Shown: positions 8,837 to 17,377 of the stretch, one piece after another
Numbering within the stretch: position 1 is the first letter of the stretch
Layout of the letters: every line of letters starts with the position of its first letter
Assembly: GCA_016710935.1 (NCBI GenBank)
Contig: JADJTY010000003.1
Location: 124,001-188,000 of the forward strand
Origin: Chitinophagaceae bacterium
GTDB lineage: Bacteria; Bacteroidota; Bacteroidia; Chitinophagales; Chitinophagaceae
Direction of reading: 5' to 3'
Length of the DNA: 64,000 nucleotides
The notes under the pieces: model-generated
What the model was told of the DNA's origin: nothing
Seen by the model: the letters and a program-made list of their open reading frames with translations, nothing else
Database searches by the model: none
Made by a program: the position numbers and the translations under genes

Positions 8837-8864
8837 AAAACCTTCTATATCAGAAGGTTTTTTT
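8837..8864 (+). terminator. Terminator of sdhCAB
   Basis: AACCTTCT (8839-8846) pairs with AGAAGGTT (8852-8859) over a 5-base loop. The stem is flanked by an A run and followed by T. Confidence 0.88.
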
Positions 8865-8934
8865 ATGCCCAAAAGAAGGTTTTCTGCCTTGTACAATAAT
8901 TAGTAATTTTAACACTACTAATCCCAAAGAACTA

Positions 8935-11900
8935 TTGAACCTTAAAAGGATATACTTCGTCCTGCTGTTTATTTTGATTGTGCAGTTTATTCATGCACAA
9001 ATTAATCCCCCGTCGCTTTCCAATCTTCGAAAAAAAATAATCAGTACCAAAGGGCAAACGGTTAAACTGGATTCTTTAAGCCTGATTCCGGGTTCAGTAA
9101 CGATTGAGGGCGTTTCACCTTATTACTATAAAGTGGATGAAGTAAATGGAACCATTACCTGGCTGGATAAGCCAAACCTGGAAAGTGTAACCGTTACTTA
9201 CCGCATATTTCCTTATAAATTAAATGCAGTGGCCAGGCATTTAAATTACGACAGCATCCGCTATAATTTTTTAAGCAATAATGCTTTTACCTTAAAGGTT
9301 GGTTCCAGGCAAACCAATCCGCTGATGGATTTTGGTAATATTAAATCGGAAGGAAGTTTTGGCCGGGGTATTTCTTTTGGTAACAGCCAGGATGCAGTGG
9401 TAAGCAGCAGCATGAACTTACAATTGAATGGTTTTATAGGAGATAGCCTGGAGTTAACCGCTGCCATAACAGATAATAATATACCCATACAACCCGATGG
9501 CAATACCCAGGACCTGCGTGACTTTGACCGCATTTACCTGCAGGTAAAGAAAAAAGGATGGCAGGCAAATTTTGGTGATATAGATATACGCCAGAGTAAA
9601 AGCTATTTTCTTAATTTTTATAAAAGATTGCAGGGGATCTCTTTTATTACAGACAATAAGATCACTAAAAATATTTCCAATTCGCTTTTGCTGAGCGGCG
9701 CAATTGCCAAAGGTAAATTTACCCGCAACCAGTTAACGCCTTTTGAAGGAAACCAGGGTCCGTACCGGCTTACAAGCCCCAATTTAGAATTGTTTTTTGT
9801 TATTTTGGCCGGAACCGAAAGGGTTTTTATGGATGGTGAATTACTGAAGCGTGGCGAGGACCAGGATTATATTATCAATTACAATACGGCCGAATTAACC
9901 TTTACGCAAAAAAGACTGGTTACAAAAGATAAAAGAATACAGGTAGAATTTGAATATGCCGACCGCAATTTTTTAAACTCGCAGATCTATGTAAGTGATG
10001 AAGTGAATTTTAAAAACAAATTCTTCCTGAACATAGGCTTTTACAATAATACCGATGCAAAAAATTCTTCTATAAACCAGGTACTCGATGCCAGGCAAAA
10101 ACAGTTTTTAGCCGATATCGGTGATGGCGTTGATTCGGCCTACTACGAAAATGCAGTCAGGGATACCCTCGGTACCAACAAAATATTGTACAAAAAGATG
10201 GATACGTTGTACAATGGAACTGTGCGTGATTCCATTTTTGTTTTTTCTACCAACCCCAATGACATCTTGTATAATTTAAGCTTTACTTACCTGGGACCGG
10301 GCAGGGGCAATTACACCGTATTGCAAAGTGCAACCAACGGTAAGGTTTTTGGCTGGGTACAGCCCGATGCAAACAACAATAAGCAGGGAGATTATGCCCC
10401 GGTGCTCTTGCTGATCTCTCCTAAGAAACAACAGTTGATCACTATTGGAGGCGAATTTGTTTTTAACCCAAAAACAAGGTTTAAAGCAGAAGTGGCCATG
10501 AGTAATTATGATATAAATCTTTTTTCGGGCAAAGACAAAAATAACGACCGGGCCTTTGCCACCAAGCTGCAGCTGGTAAAAGATGATACCAGGATCAACT
10601 TATTACAAAGGCCCATACTTATGCAAACAAAACTGGGTTATGAATTTGTACAAGGCAGGTTCAGGCCCATTGAACGTTTGAGAAATGTTGAATTTCTGCG
10701 TGACTGGAGTTTGCCCTACGATATTAGTTTTGCTGATGAACACATCATAAATGCCGGGGTAAAGTTTGCCGATACCTCCGGAAATTTTGTTAAGTATGAT
10801 GTAACGAATTATAACCGCAGCGATAAATACAATGGCCTGCGGCATGAGGTTAACACGTTTAATGATTACAGCGGCTGGAAACTTACCAACCAGTTCATTG
10901 TAACAACCATCAACAATCCAATGCAGGAAGGAACATTTGTACGGCCAACTGTTGACCTTAAAAAAGAACTGACCCGCTTAAGAAAAATGCAGGTTGGTAT
11001 TAAGTATAACAGCGAGATCAATAACCTTCGTGATAAAAAAAGCGATACCCTTAATCTGTTCAGTTATGCATTTAATGTCTGGGAAGTTTATATCAGATCA
11101 AATCCCGAAAAGGCAAACCGCTGGGGTGTGTCCTATTTTACCAGGGCCGATCTGCTGCCATCCAAATACAGGCTGGAAAGGGCAGACAGAAGCGACAACT
11201 ATAATTTATTTACCGATCTGCTTAAGAGTGAAAAGCACCAGTTTAAATTAAATATAACCTATCGTAAGCTGCACATTTTCAACAGTACCATCAGCAGGCA
11301 AAAAGCCGATGAAAGCCTTTTAGGCAGGGCAGAGTACTATGTAAATGAATTAAAAGGCTTTGTGGTGGGTAATGTTTTATACGAGCTTGGCTCGGGCCAG
11401 GAACAAAAAAGAGAATACACTTTTGTGGAAGTACCGGCAGGCCAGGGAGAATACACCTGGATCGATTATAACAGCAACGCCATTCCGGAACTGAATGAAT
11501 TTGAGATCGCCATCTTTCAGGATCAGAAAAAATACATCAGGGTATTTACACCCAGCAACCAATTTGTAAAAGCAAATTATGTGCAGTTCAATTACAGCTT
11601 TACCTTAAACCCCAAAGCTATTTTAAAACCAAACGTAACCGGTTTTAAGAAAATATTAGCCCGTTCAAGCACCAGCTCGGCCCTGCAGATAAATAAAAAA
11701 GACATCAGTACCGGGGGTTTTCAATTTAATCCGTTCACCAGTAAACTGGTTGATACTACCTTGATAACATTGAACTCTTTTTTATCAAACACTTTGTTCT
11801 TTAATCGCAGCAATATCAAGTGGGGATTTGATGTAACGCACAGTATCAGCAACGGAAAATCTTTATTAAGTTATGGAGTTGAAAGCCGTAAGCTTCGTAA

Positions 11901-12429
11901 CCTGGTTGGTAAAGTTAGGTGGAATATTAACCGCAGTTTTGTAACAACCATTAGTTATAAGCAGATAAAAAATGTGTTGAATACTACCGGGCCTAAGTTT
12001 GATAACCGCAACTACCTGGTGCTGCAAAATATTTTGGAGCCTTCATTATCTTATGTACATAAAACCACTTTAAGGGCAACTATAACCTATGCTTACGGCA
12101 AAAAAAGAAATACCATTGACTCGCTGGAAGCAGCAACCAATCATGTTTTAACAGGTGATGTGCGTTATAATATTCTTAATAACAGTACACTTAATGCAAG
12201 ATTTTCGCTTAACCAGATCAGTTACAAAGGATATAGTGGTTCTGCAAATACAACCGTAGGTTATATTTTGCTGGATGGATTATTACCCGGAAAAAATTAT
12301 TTGTGGAACCTTGAATTTACAAAGCGGCTTGCAGGTAATATTGAAATGAGTGTACAATATGAAGGACGTAAGCCGGAAGCAGCCAGAACGGTGCACATTG
12401 GCAGGGCATCCATCAGGGCTATTTTCTAA
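8935..12429 (+). CDS. Very large outer-membrane beta-barrel-like protein (TTG start)
   Basis: An 1164-residue exported protein. The frame has no ATG at its 5' end: the stop upstream leaves TTG at 8935 as the only start that keeps the signal peptide MNLKRIYFVLLFILIVQFIHA. It then runs as alternating polar/hydrophobic strands with many tyrosines and asparagines and ends RASIRAIF, a terminal aromatic typical of outer-membrane barrels. Segments such as GTERVFMDGELLKRGEDQDY, followed by IINYNTAELTFTQKR, recall strand motifs in the T9SS translocon protein SprA, but this protein is about half that size. I would call it an SprA-like or barrel protein of unknown function. A terminator follows at 12514. 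Confidence 0.8.
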   Translation: MNLKRIYFVLLFILIVQFIHAQINPPSLSNLRKKIISTKGQTVKLDSLSLIPGSVTIEGVSPYYYKVDEVNGTITWLDKPNLESVTVTYRIFPYKLNAVARHLNYDSIRYNFLSNNAFTLKVGSRQTNPLMDFGNIKSEGSFGRGISFGNSQDAVVSSSMNLQLNGFIGDSLELTAAITDNNIPIQPDGNTQDLRDFDRIYLQVKKKGWQANFGDIDIRQSKSYFLNFYKRLQGISFITDNKITKNISNSLLLSGAIAKGKFTRNQLTPFEGNQGPYRLTSPNLELFFVILAGTERVFMDGELLKRGEDQDYIINYNTAELTFTQKRLVTKDKRIQVEFEYADRNFLNSQIYVSDEVNFKNKFFLNIGFYNNTDAKNSSINQVLDARQKQFLADIGDGVDSAYYENAVRDTLGTNKILYKKMDTLYNGTVRDSIFVFSTNPNDILYNLSFTYLGPGRGNYTVLQSATNGKVFGWVQPDANNNKQGDYAPVLLLISPKKQQLITIGGEFVFNPKTRFKAEVAMSNYDINLFSGKDKNNDRAFATKLQLVKDDTRINLLQRPILMQTKLGYEFVQGRFRPIERLRNVEFLRDWSLPYDISFADEHIINAGVKFADTSGNFVKYDVTNYNRSDKYNGLRHEVNTFNDYSGWKLTNQFIVTTINNPMQEGTFVRPTVDLKKELTRLRKMQVGIKYNSEINNLRDKKSDTLNLFSYAFNVWEVYIRSNPEKANRWGVSYFTRADLLPSKYRLERADRSDNYNLFTDLLKSEKHQFKLNITYRKLHIFNSTISRQKADESLLGRAEYYVNELKGFVVGNVLYELGSGQEQKREYTFVEVPAGQGEYTWIDYNSNAIPELNEFEIAIFQDQKKYIRVFTPSNQFVKANYVQFNYSFTLNPKAILKPNVTGFKKILARSSTSSALQINKKDISTGGFQFNPFTSKLVDTTLITLNSFLSNTLFFNRSNIKWGFDVTHSISNGKSLLSYGVESRKLRNLVGKVRWNINRSFVTTISYKQIKNVLNTTGPKFDNRNYLVLQNILEPSLSYVHKTTLRATITYAYGKKRNTIDSLEAATNHVLTGDVRYNILNNSTLNARFSLNQISYKGYSGSANTTVGYILLDGLLPGKNYLWNLEFTKRLAGNIEMSVQYEGRKPEAARTVHIGRASIRAIF

Positions 12430-12513
12430 GATGTCAGGCCATTACAAAAGAAATTGCAGTTTGTAATCTTTGAGATACTAAAATACCTGGCTTTGAAAAG
12501 TTTTTTTAATGGC

Positions 12514-12538
12514 CAGACACCTGAAGGGTCTGTTTTTT
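12514..12538 (+). terminator. Probable terminator of the large outer-membrane protein gene
   Basis: CAGAC (12514-12518) pairs with GTCTG (12528-12532), extended by two G-C pairs past a bulged A, then six T. Its T run overlaps the stop codon of the converging gene at 12537. Confidence 0.6.
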
Positions 12539-13541
12539 AACCGAATAAACCTCCCTTTTTCAGGGTGCTGATCCCCTCGCCAATTTTAAAACCGTTATTG
12601 TATACCTCAATTTTATAATCCCCTTTTGCAAAATTGACATTTTGCTTCCAGTCAATGATCACCGGCTGGCGTTGGCCCTGTGTATAGTTAATGTCAATTT
12701 TCTGTGTATAAAATTTCTGCACGCCATCCCGGGTATTGAAATTTCCAGAGCCCAAAGCTTCCGCTGTTAATGGTTTACCATCCGGGCCTGTTATACAAAT
12801 ATAAATGTTTTTAATACCCGATTGGGCAACCCTGTTTTCATCAATATCAAACGTAATACGGAGTTTATCAACCCTTTTTGCAGTAGAAGTAGTTTTTTCT
12901 TTGCCACTTTTTGTTTCGTTAATACCTAATATAGAAAAATTGGAAGCGTGCAGGGTAGTGGCTATATCTATTACTTCTTCTTTTTCTTTTATTACAATGG
13001 TTGCCGAGTCATAATCTTTTTGAACTTTATCACGCTCTTTAATTACCGTATTTTTTTCCTGGGTAAGCACCAGTTTTTCGCCCTTCAGTGTTTCAACCTG
13101 CGACCTGTATCCGGCTATATCTGTATTTAAAGATGAGATCAAACCTTTTGCTTCGGCCAGTTCCTGTTCTGTGGCACCAACCTTCGACAGTAACTGTTGT
13201 ATCCGCTTTCTTTTTTCTGCAATCTCGCGGTCTCTTTTAGAAATGGTGCTGTCCTTGCTGTGCATCATATTGGCACTACTTGTCTTTATCATATCGTAAA
13301 GCATCGTTGCATCTTCCAGCTCCTTTTGTAACTCATCCCTTTGTAAAGAAGTATTGGAAATTACCAGGTCTTTTTGCTGGAAGGTTTGTTCGGTCTTACT
13401 CTTAAGCCAGATAATATACGCCCAGCTGCCCAATAATGCAATAACAAGGCCTGCGATCAAAAAATTACGCCATTTGTTTTGCGGTTGATGAACTGCAGGC
13501 TGAGCCGGCTTTTCAGTAACAGGATAGTTTTCGAAACTCAT
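12537..13541 (-). CDS. Membrane-anchored coiled-coil protein of unknown function
   Basis: The 334-residue protein has a short proline-rich cytoplasmic tail (to about 24), one membrane segment (FLIAGLVIALLGSWAYIIWL, 27-46) and a long coiled coil (about 50-190) rich in E, K, Q and D with heptad-like spacing. A C-terminal beta domain of about 110 residues follows (VDKLRITFDIDENRV, NIYICITGPDGKPL, GDYKIEVYNNGFKIGEG). The layout suggests the coiled coil and beta domain lie in the periplasm. I do not recognise the family. It converges with the large outer-membrane protein gene. Confidence 0.82.
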   Translation of the reverse strand: MSFENYPVTEKPAQPAVHQPQNKWRNFLIAGLVIALLGSWAYIIWLKSKTEQTFQQKDLVISNTSLQRDELQKELEDATMLYDMIKTSSANMMHSKDSTISKRDREIAEKRKRIQQLLSKVGATEQELAEAKGLISSLNTDIAGYRSQVETLKGEKLVLTQEKNTVIKERDKVQKDYDSATIVIKEKEEVIDIATTLHASNFSILGINETKSGKEKTTSTAKRVDKLRITFDIDENRVAQSGIKNIYICITGPDGKPLTAEALGSGNFNTRDGVQKFYTQKIDINYTQGQRQPVIIDWKQNVNFAKGDYKIEVYNNGFKIGEGISTLKKGGLFG

Positions 13542-13764
13542 TATTAAGGTTTTTTAGCAGCGTAACACAAAATCAGTTTTTAGTAACAAATACATTCGTC
13601 CAAAATTATGCCAAAGTTAAAAATTAACCAACACAACGCTTTGAACAGGAGCGTTATTGCTGTGTTAAAAACTTTTCAGGGTTGCCTGCTTTTATTAAAA
13701 AGCCTGCATCATAAAAAAAGACTTGTGCAAAGTTGACAACCCTATAAGTGAGGGTGCTAAGTAT

Positions 13765-13772
13765 TATCTTTG
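13765..13772 (+). promoter_or_regulatory. -7 promoter box of holA, possibly giving a leaderless mRNA
   Basis: TATCTTTG matches TAnnTTTG exactly and ends only four bases before the ATG at 13777. If transcription starts the usual few bases after the box, the message would have almost no leader. No well-spaced -33 element was found. Confidence 0.5.
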
Positions 13773-13776
13773 AGCC

Positions 13777-14799
13777 ATGAGTGCAGAAAAAATCATAAGT
13801 GAGTGGAAGAAGAAGGTCTTTAAAAACATTTACTGGCTGGAAGGGGAAGAGGATTACTATATTGATATGGTGGTAGATTATGCCGAACACAACATTCTGG
13901 ATGAGGCGGAAGCCGGATTTAATTTAACCGTTTTTTACGGTAAAGATGCCGACTGGGCGGCCGTTGTAAATGCCTGTAAACGATATCCCATGTTTGCAGA
14001 GCGACAGGTGGTTTTGCTGAAAGAAGCCCAGCAGATGAAAGATATTGATAAGCTTGAGAGCTATGTGGAGAACCCTTTATCCTCAACCATTTTTGTGGTT
14101 GCCCATAAAACCAAAACACTGGATAAAAGAGGGAAACTCTATAAGGTACTTAAAAAATCGGCCGAGATTTTTACATCTGAAAAAGTAAAGGATTATAAAC
14201 TGCAGGAATGGATCGGTGAATATGTAAGGTCGCAGGGATATAAAATAAATGCTAAAGCCATCAGCCTTTTAGATGAGCATTTGGGTAATGATCTGAACCG
14301 GATCGTAAATGAGATTGAAAAACTTGCATTGAACTTAAAAGGCAAAAAAGGCCTGCCTGCCGACAGGCAGGAGATCACTGAAGATGATATTGAAAGATAT
14401 ATCGGCATCAGCAAGGAGTACAATGTTTTTGAATTGCAGGCCGCCATTGCAAAAAAAGACCTGGCCAAAGCCATTAAGATCATCCAGTATTTTGAAGGAA
14501 ACCCCAAAGCCGGGCCCATACAGATGGTGCTGCCTGCTTTATATGCCAGCTTCAGCAAAGTATACACTGTTTTTGGTATGAGCGACCGCAGTGAAGCCGC
14601 CCTGAAACCTCATTTTTATTTTAACAGTAATGCTGTAAAAAATGCCATGGAAACCATCAATAATTATGGTTACGATGGTATAGAACGGGTTTTATTATTA
14701 TTGCACCATTACAATTTAAAAGGAGTGGGCGTGGGCGATACGGGCACATCTGATGCATCGCTCATGAAGGAGATGGTAGTGAAAATGGTATCAAGGTAG
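13777..14799 (+). CDS. holA: DNA polymerase III subunit delta
   Basis: Delta subunit of the clamp loader, which opens the beta sliding clamp. The 340 residues have the expected three-part structure: an N-terminal RecA-like domain (VFKNIYWLEGEEDYYID, FAERQVVLLKEAQQM), a middle helical domain with LDEHLGNDLNRIVNEIEKLAL, and a C-terminal collar domain (AIKIIQYFEGNPKAGP, VLLLLHHYNLKG). Residues 192-198 (GLPADRQ) are encoded by a 20-base palindromic element at 14352-14371, in a linker just before EITEDDIERYIG. Convergent with ribF across a double hairpin. Confidence 0.9.
   Translation: MSAEKIISEWKKKVFKNIYWLEGEEDYYIDMVVDYAEHNILDEAEAGFNLTVFYGKDADWAAVVNACKRYPMFAERQVVLLKEAQQMKDIDKLESYVENPLSSTIFVVAHKTKTLDKRGKLYKVLKKSAEIFTSEKVKDYKLQEWIGEYVRSQGYKINAKAISLLDEHLGNDLNRIVNEIEKLALNLKGKKGLPADRQEITEDDIERYIGISKEYNVFELQAAIAKKDLAKAIKIIQYFEGNPKAGPIQMVLPALYASFSKVYTVFGMSDRSEAALKPHFYFNSNAVKNAMETINNYGYDGIERVLLLLHHYNLKGVGVGDTGTSDASLMKEMVVKMVSR
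14352..14371. repeat. Palindromic element inserted in frame in holA
   Basis: CCTGCCTG (14352-14359) and CAGGCAGG (14364-14371) are perfect inverted arms around a 4-base centre CCGA. The reading frame passes through it as LPADRQ. A close relative is in the purM-type gene at 16597-16617, and a possible half copy is at 17158-17170. Confidence 0.8.
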
Positions 14800-14847
14800 G
14801 AACACGCCTGTGGCGTGTTCAATTTAGAATTCGCCACAGGCGAATTC
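14800..14847. terminator. Double hairpin between convergent holA and ribF
   Basis: Two perfect 9-bp stem-loops lie side by side: GAACACGCC/GGCGTGTTC (14800-14820, loop TGT) and GAATTCGCC/GGCGAATTC (14827-14847, loop ACA). Their cores GCCTGTGGC and GCCACAGGC are reverse complements, so the two hairpins also pair with each other as a larger imperfect inverted repeat. Position suits a two-way terminator. There is no long T run, so it may instead be a REP-like repeat. Confidence 0.6.
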
Positions 14848-15771
14848 CTACAAACAAGCTACACTATCTTCCTTGTCTTTGTGCAGCTGCGATTTTAAAG
14901 CTTCCAAACCATCAAACTTTACTTCGCTGCGTAAATATTTTTTTACAATTACCCTGATGGTTTGACCATATATCTCTTTCGAAAAATCAAAAATATTCAC
15001 TTCTGTAACCCTTACTTTTCCATTAACTGTTGGTCTGAAACCTATGCTCATCATGCCTTTATAGGTTATTCCTTCTACAATTGTATATACAGCATAAATA
15101 CCATCGCCCAGTGCGATCTTTTCCTCGTCGGTGCTTTTTAAATTGGCGGTTGGGTAACCAATGGTACGACCAATCTTATCACCATGAAACACTTCGCCCT
15201 CAAAGAAAAAATCATAGCCTAAAAATTTATTAGCTATATCTATATTGCTTTGCAGGATGGCATTGCGGATATTGGTGCTGCTAACTTTAATGGTGTTGAG
15301 TATGTGTTCGGGTATTTCTTTCAGGCTGTAATTATAAACCGAAGCTTTTTTCTCCATCAGTTTATAATCACCGGTACGTTCTTTTCCAAAACGGTGGTCG
15401 TAACCGATGATGATGGTGTGCGGCTTGAATTTTTCAACCAAAAAATCCTGTATGTATTCTTCGGCGGTCTGGCTGGCAAAATAATCGGTAAAGGGAACGA
15501 TGACCAAATGATCAATGCCCGTCTTTTCCAGCAATTCAATCCTTTCAGCTAAGGTGTTTATCAGCCTCACCCCGGTAATAACCGATGAAACCACTTTACG
15601 TGGATGTGGATGAAAAGTGATAATAACAGACTCGCCTTTGGCTTTGGCGGCTTCTTCTATTAAATTTTCGATGATCTGCCGGTGACCAAGATGAACCCCA
15701 TCAAAAGTACCAATGGTGATAACGGCATTTGTGAACCGGGGCAGGTTATTTATATCGCGGTGTATTTGCAT
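14848..15771 (-). CDS. ribF: Bifunctional riboflavin kinase / FAD synthetase
   Basis: Makes FMN from riboflavin, then FAD. The N-terminal adenylyltransferase half has ITIGTFDGVHLGHRQII and ITFHPHPRKVV, and later SSTNIRNAI, the usual nucleotidyltransferase signatures. The C-terminal flavokinase half has GRTIGYPTANL, GDGIYAVY and MSIGFRPTV. The frame opens at 15786, but the ATG at 15771 (MQIHRDINNLP) gives the family's normal N-terminus, 307 residues. Divergent from the purM-type gene. Confidence 0.93.
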   Translation of the reverse strand: MQIHRDINNLPRFTNAVITIGTFDGVHLGHRQIIENLIEEAAKAKGESVIITFHPHPRKVVSSVITGVRLINTLAERIELLEKTGIDHLVIVPFTDYFASQTAEEYIQDFLVEKFKPHTIIIGYDHRFGKERTGDYKLMEKKASVYNYSLKEIPEHILNTIKVSSTNIRNAILQSNIDIANKFLGYDFFFEGEVFHGDKIGRTIGYPTANLKSTDEEKIALGDGIYAVYTIVEGITYKGMMSIGFRPTVNGKVRVTEVNIFDFSKEIYGQTIRVIVKKYLRSEVKFDGLEALKSQLHKDKEDSVACL

Positions 15772-15828
15772 AGTTAAGAAGTGCAAATGTAGTTGATAAT
15801 TGAAAATGGTTTATTCACATTTCGCATT

Positions 15829-15836
15829 TAGTTTTG
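15829..15836 (+). promoter_or_regulatory. -7 promoter box of the purM-type gene
   Basis: TAGTTTTG matches TAnnTTTG and ends five bases before the chosen ATG at 15842, again implying little or no 5' leader. This supports 15842 over the open-frame ATG at 15800, which lies upstream of the box. Confidence 0.5.
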
Positions 15837-15841
15837 CAGCT

Positions 15842-17044
15842 ATGAGTTTGTATAATAAACGGGGCGTATCTGCCCAAAAAGAAGAAGTGCATGCAGCGGT
15901 TAAAAACCTCGACCAGGGTCTGTACCCCCATGCGTTTTGCAAAGTGTACCCCGATTTTTTGGGTGGCGATGAGGCTTTTGTGAACATCATGCATGCAGAT
16001 GGAGCCGGTACCAAAAGCATACTGGCTTATTTGTACTGGAAAGAAACCGGCGATATTTCTGTCTGGAAGGGCATTGCACAGGATGCCATTGTAATGAATT
16101 TGGATGACCTGCTTTGCGTGGGTATTTATGATAATATTGTTTTTAACAGCACCATCGACAGGAATAAAAATTTAATTCCGGGTGAAGTACTGGAACAGGT
16201 TATTAATGGCTCGCAGGAATTATTTAACCGGTTAAAAAGTTTTGGCGTAAACATACATTACCTGGGGGGAGAAACGGCCGATGTGGGCGATGTGGTGAGG
16301 ACAGTTGCTGTGAACGGCACCATGACAAGCCGCTGGCCAAAAAACAAGATCATCAGCAATGAAAAAATAAAAGCCGGGGATGTAATTGTTGGTTTTGCCA
16401 GTTACGGACAATCAACGTACGAAACCGTTTACAACAGCGGGCTTGGTAGCAACGGGCTTACCAGTGCCCGGCATGATGTGCTCAGTAAATTTTATGCAGA
16501 AAATTTTAAAGAAAGTTTCGATAATAATCTTGCTGATGATGTGGTTTACATTGGCAAGCAAAAGCTAACTGATAGCATCACGCTCACGATTGACGACCTG
16601 CCTACCGGACAGGCAGGCTCACCACTCACAACTACTATAGGGAAACTCATTCTTTCTCCAACCAGAACTTATGCACCCGTTATGAAAGGCTTACTGGAAA
16701 ATCATTTTGATAAAATTCACGGCCTTATCCATTGCAGTGGCGGCGGACAAACCAAATGCATGAAATACCTGCCCGGTAATTTCCGGATCATAAAAGATAA
16801 TTTATTTCTAGCACCCGAGATCTTCAAAATCATCCAAGCAAACAGCGGCAGCAATAATAAAGAAATGTACGAAGTGTTTAACATGGGTTGCCGGCTGGAG
16901 ATTTATTGCGATGCTGCCGATGCTGAAACGATGATTACTGCTGCTACTGAATTTGGTATTGCTGCACAGGTTATTGGCAGGGTAGAGGAAAGTGAGAAAA
17001 AAGAATTGGTGATTAAATTGAAAGATGAAGAGATTTGGTATTAA
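15842..17044 (+). CDS. purM: Phosphoribosylformylglycinamidine cyclo-ligase (AIR synthase family)
   Basis: PurM-fold enzyme of purine synthesis that closes the imidazole ring to form AIR, using ATP. Markers are MHADGAGTKSILAYLY (substrate/ATP region), YLGGETADVGDVVRTVAVNG, GKLILSPTRTYAPVMKGLL and HCSGGGQTKCMKYLP. The N-terminus MSLYNKRGVSAQKEEVH is typical of the Bacteroidota form; 400 residues is somewhat longer than E. coli PurM. Residues 253-259 (LPTGQAG) are encoded by a palindromic element at 16597-16617 in a variable loop just before the conserved GKLILSPTRTYAP. The symbol rests on family resemblance. Confidence 0.85.
   Translation: MSLYNKRGVSAQKEEVHAAVKNLDQGLYPHAFCKVYPDFLGGDEAFVNIMHADGAGTKSILAYLYWKETGDISVWKGIAQDAIVMNLDDLLCVGIYDNIVFNSTIDRNKNLIPGEVLEQVINGSQELFNRLKSFGVNIHYLGGETADVGDVVRTVAVNGTMTSRWPKNKIISNEKIKAGDVIVGFASYGQSTYETVYNSGLGSNGLTSARHDVLSKFYAENFKESFDNNLADDVVYIGKQKLTDSITLTIDDLPTGQAGSPLTTTIGKLILSPTRTYAPVMKGLLENHFDKIHGLIHCSGGGQTKCMKYLPGNFRIIKDNLFLAPEIFKIIQANSGSNNKEMYEVFNMGCRLEIYCDAADAETMITAATEFGIAAQVIGRVEESEKKELVIKLKDEEIWY
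16597..16617. repeat. Palindromic element inserted in frame in the purM-type gene
   Basis: CCTGCCT (16597-16603) and AGGCAGG (16611-16617) are perfect 7-base inverted arms around ACCGGAC. The frame reads LPTGQAG. It is the same element type as in holA at 14352-14371, in a different reading phase. Confidence 0.8.
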
Positions 17045-17187
17045 TAAAATACAAAGATTCAATAGATTGCCACTAAGGACAACATAGTGCTTTTTATTTT
17101 TTCTTTAACTGATTCAACTGCATCTCCAGGTCTTCCACACTTAAATTTTTTTCCTTTACCTGTAGGCAGGTTCAGATATTTTAACAA

Positions 17188-17377
17188 ATGGTGAAGAAAT
17201 TAATTTTACATACTGAAGTGGTAAAAGCTAAATTTGCAGGTATTGCCACACAAGCACTGAGGCAAGCAAAAAAAAGCTTGGGTAAAAGTTGAATATGGTG
17301 TTGATGTACAAGTCCCGAATAAATTCGGGATACCGATTTAACATCGGCAAGTGCATGAGGCCTATGAAGTTGAATAG
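17188..17377 (+). pseudogene. Possible remnant of a small gene broken by a frameshift and a palindromic insertion
   Basis: From the ATG at 17188 the frame reads MVKKLILHTEVVKAKF, then GIATQALRQAK, and ends soon after a run of eight A. Removing one A lets it continue as AWVKVEYGVDVQ through the palindrome TCCCGAAT/ATTCGGGA (17313-17330). A TAA inside the inserted region interrupts it, after which HRQVHEAYEVE and a stop follow in the same frame. The family is not recognised, and chance cannot be excluded. Confidence 0.3.
17313..17347. repeat. Two adjacent palindromes
   Basis: TCCCGAAT AA ATTCGGGA (17313-17330, 8-base arms) is followed at once by CCGAT TTAAC ATCGG (17333-17347, 5-base arms). 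They fall inside the decayed reading frame and look like another small inserted palindromic element. Confidence 0.55.
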
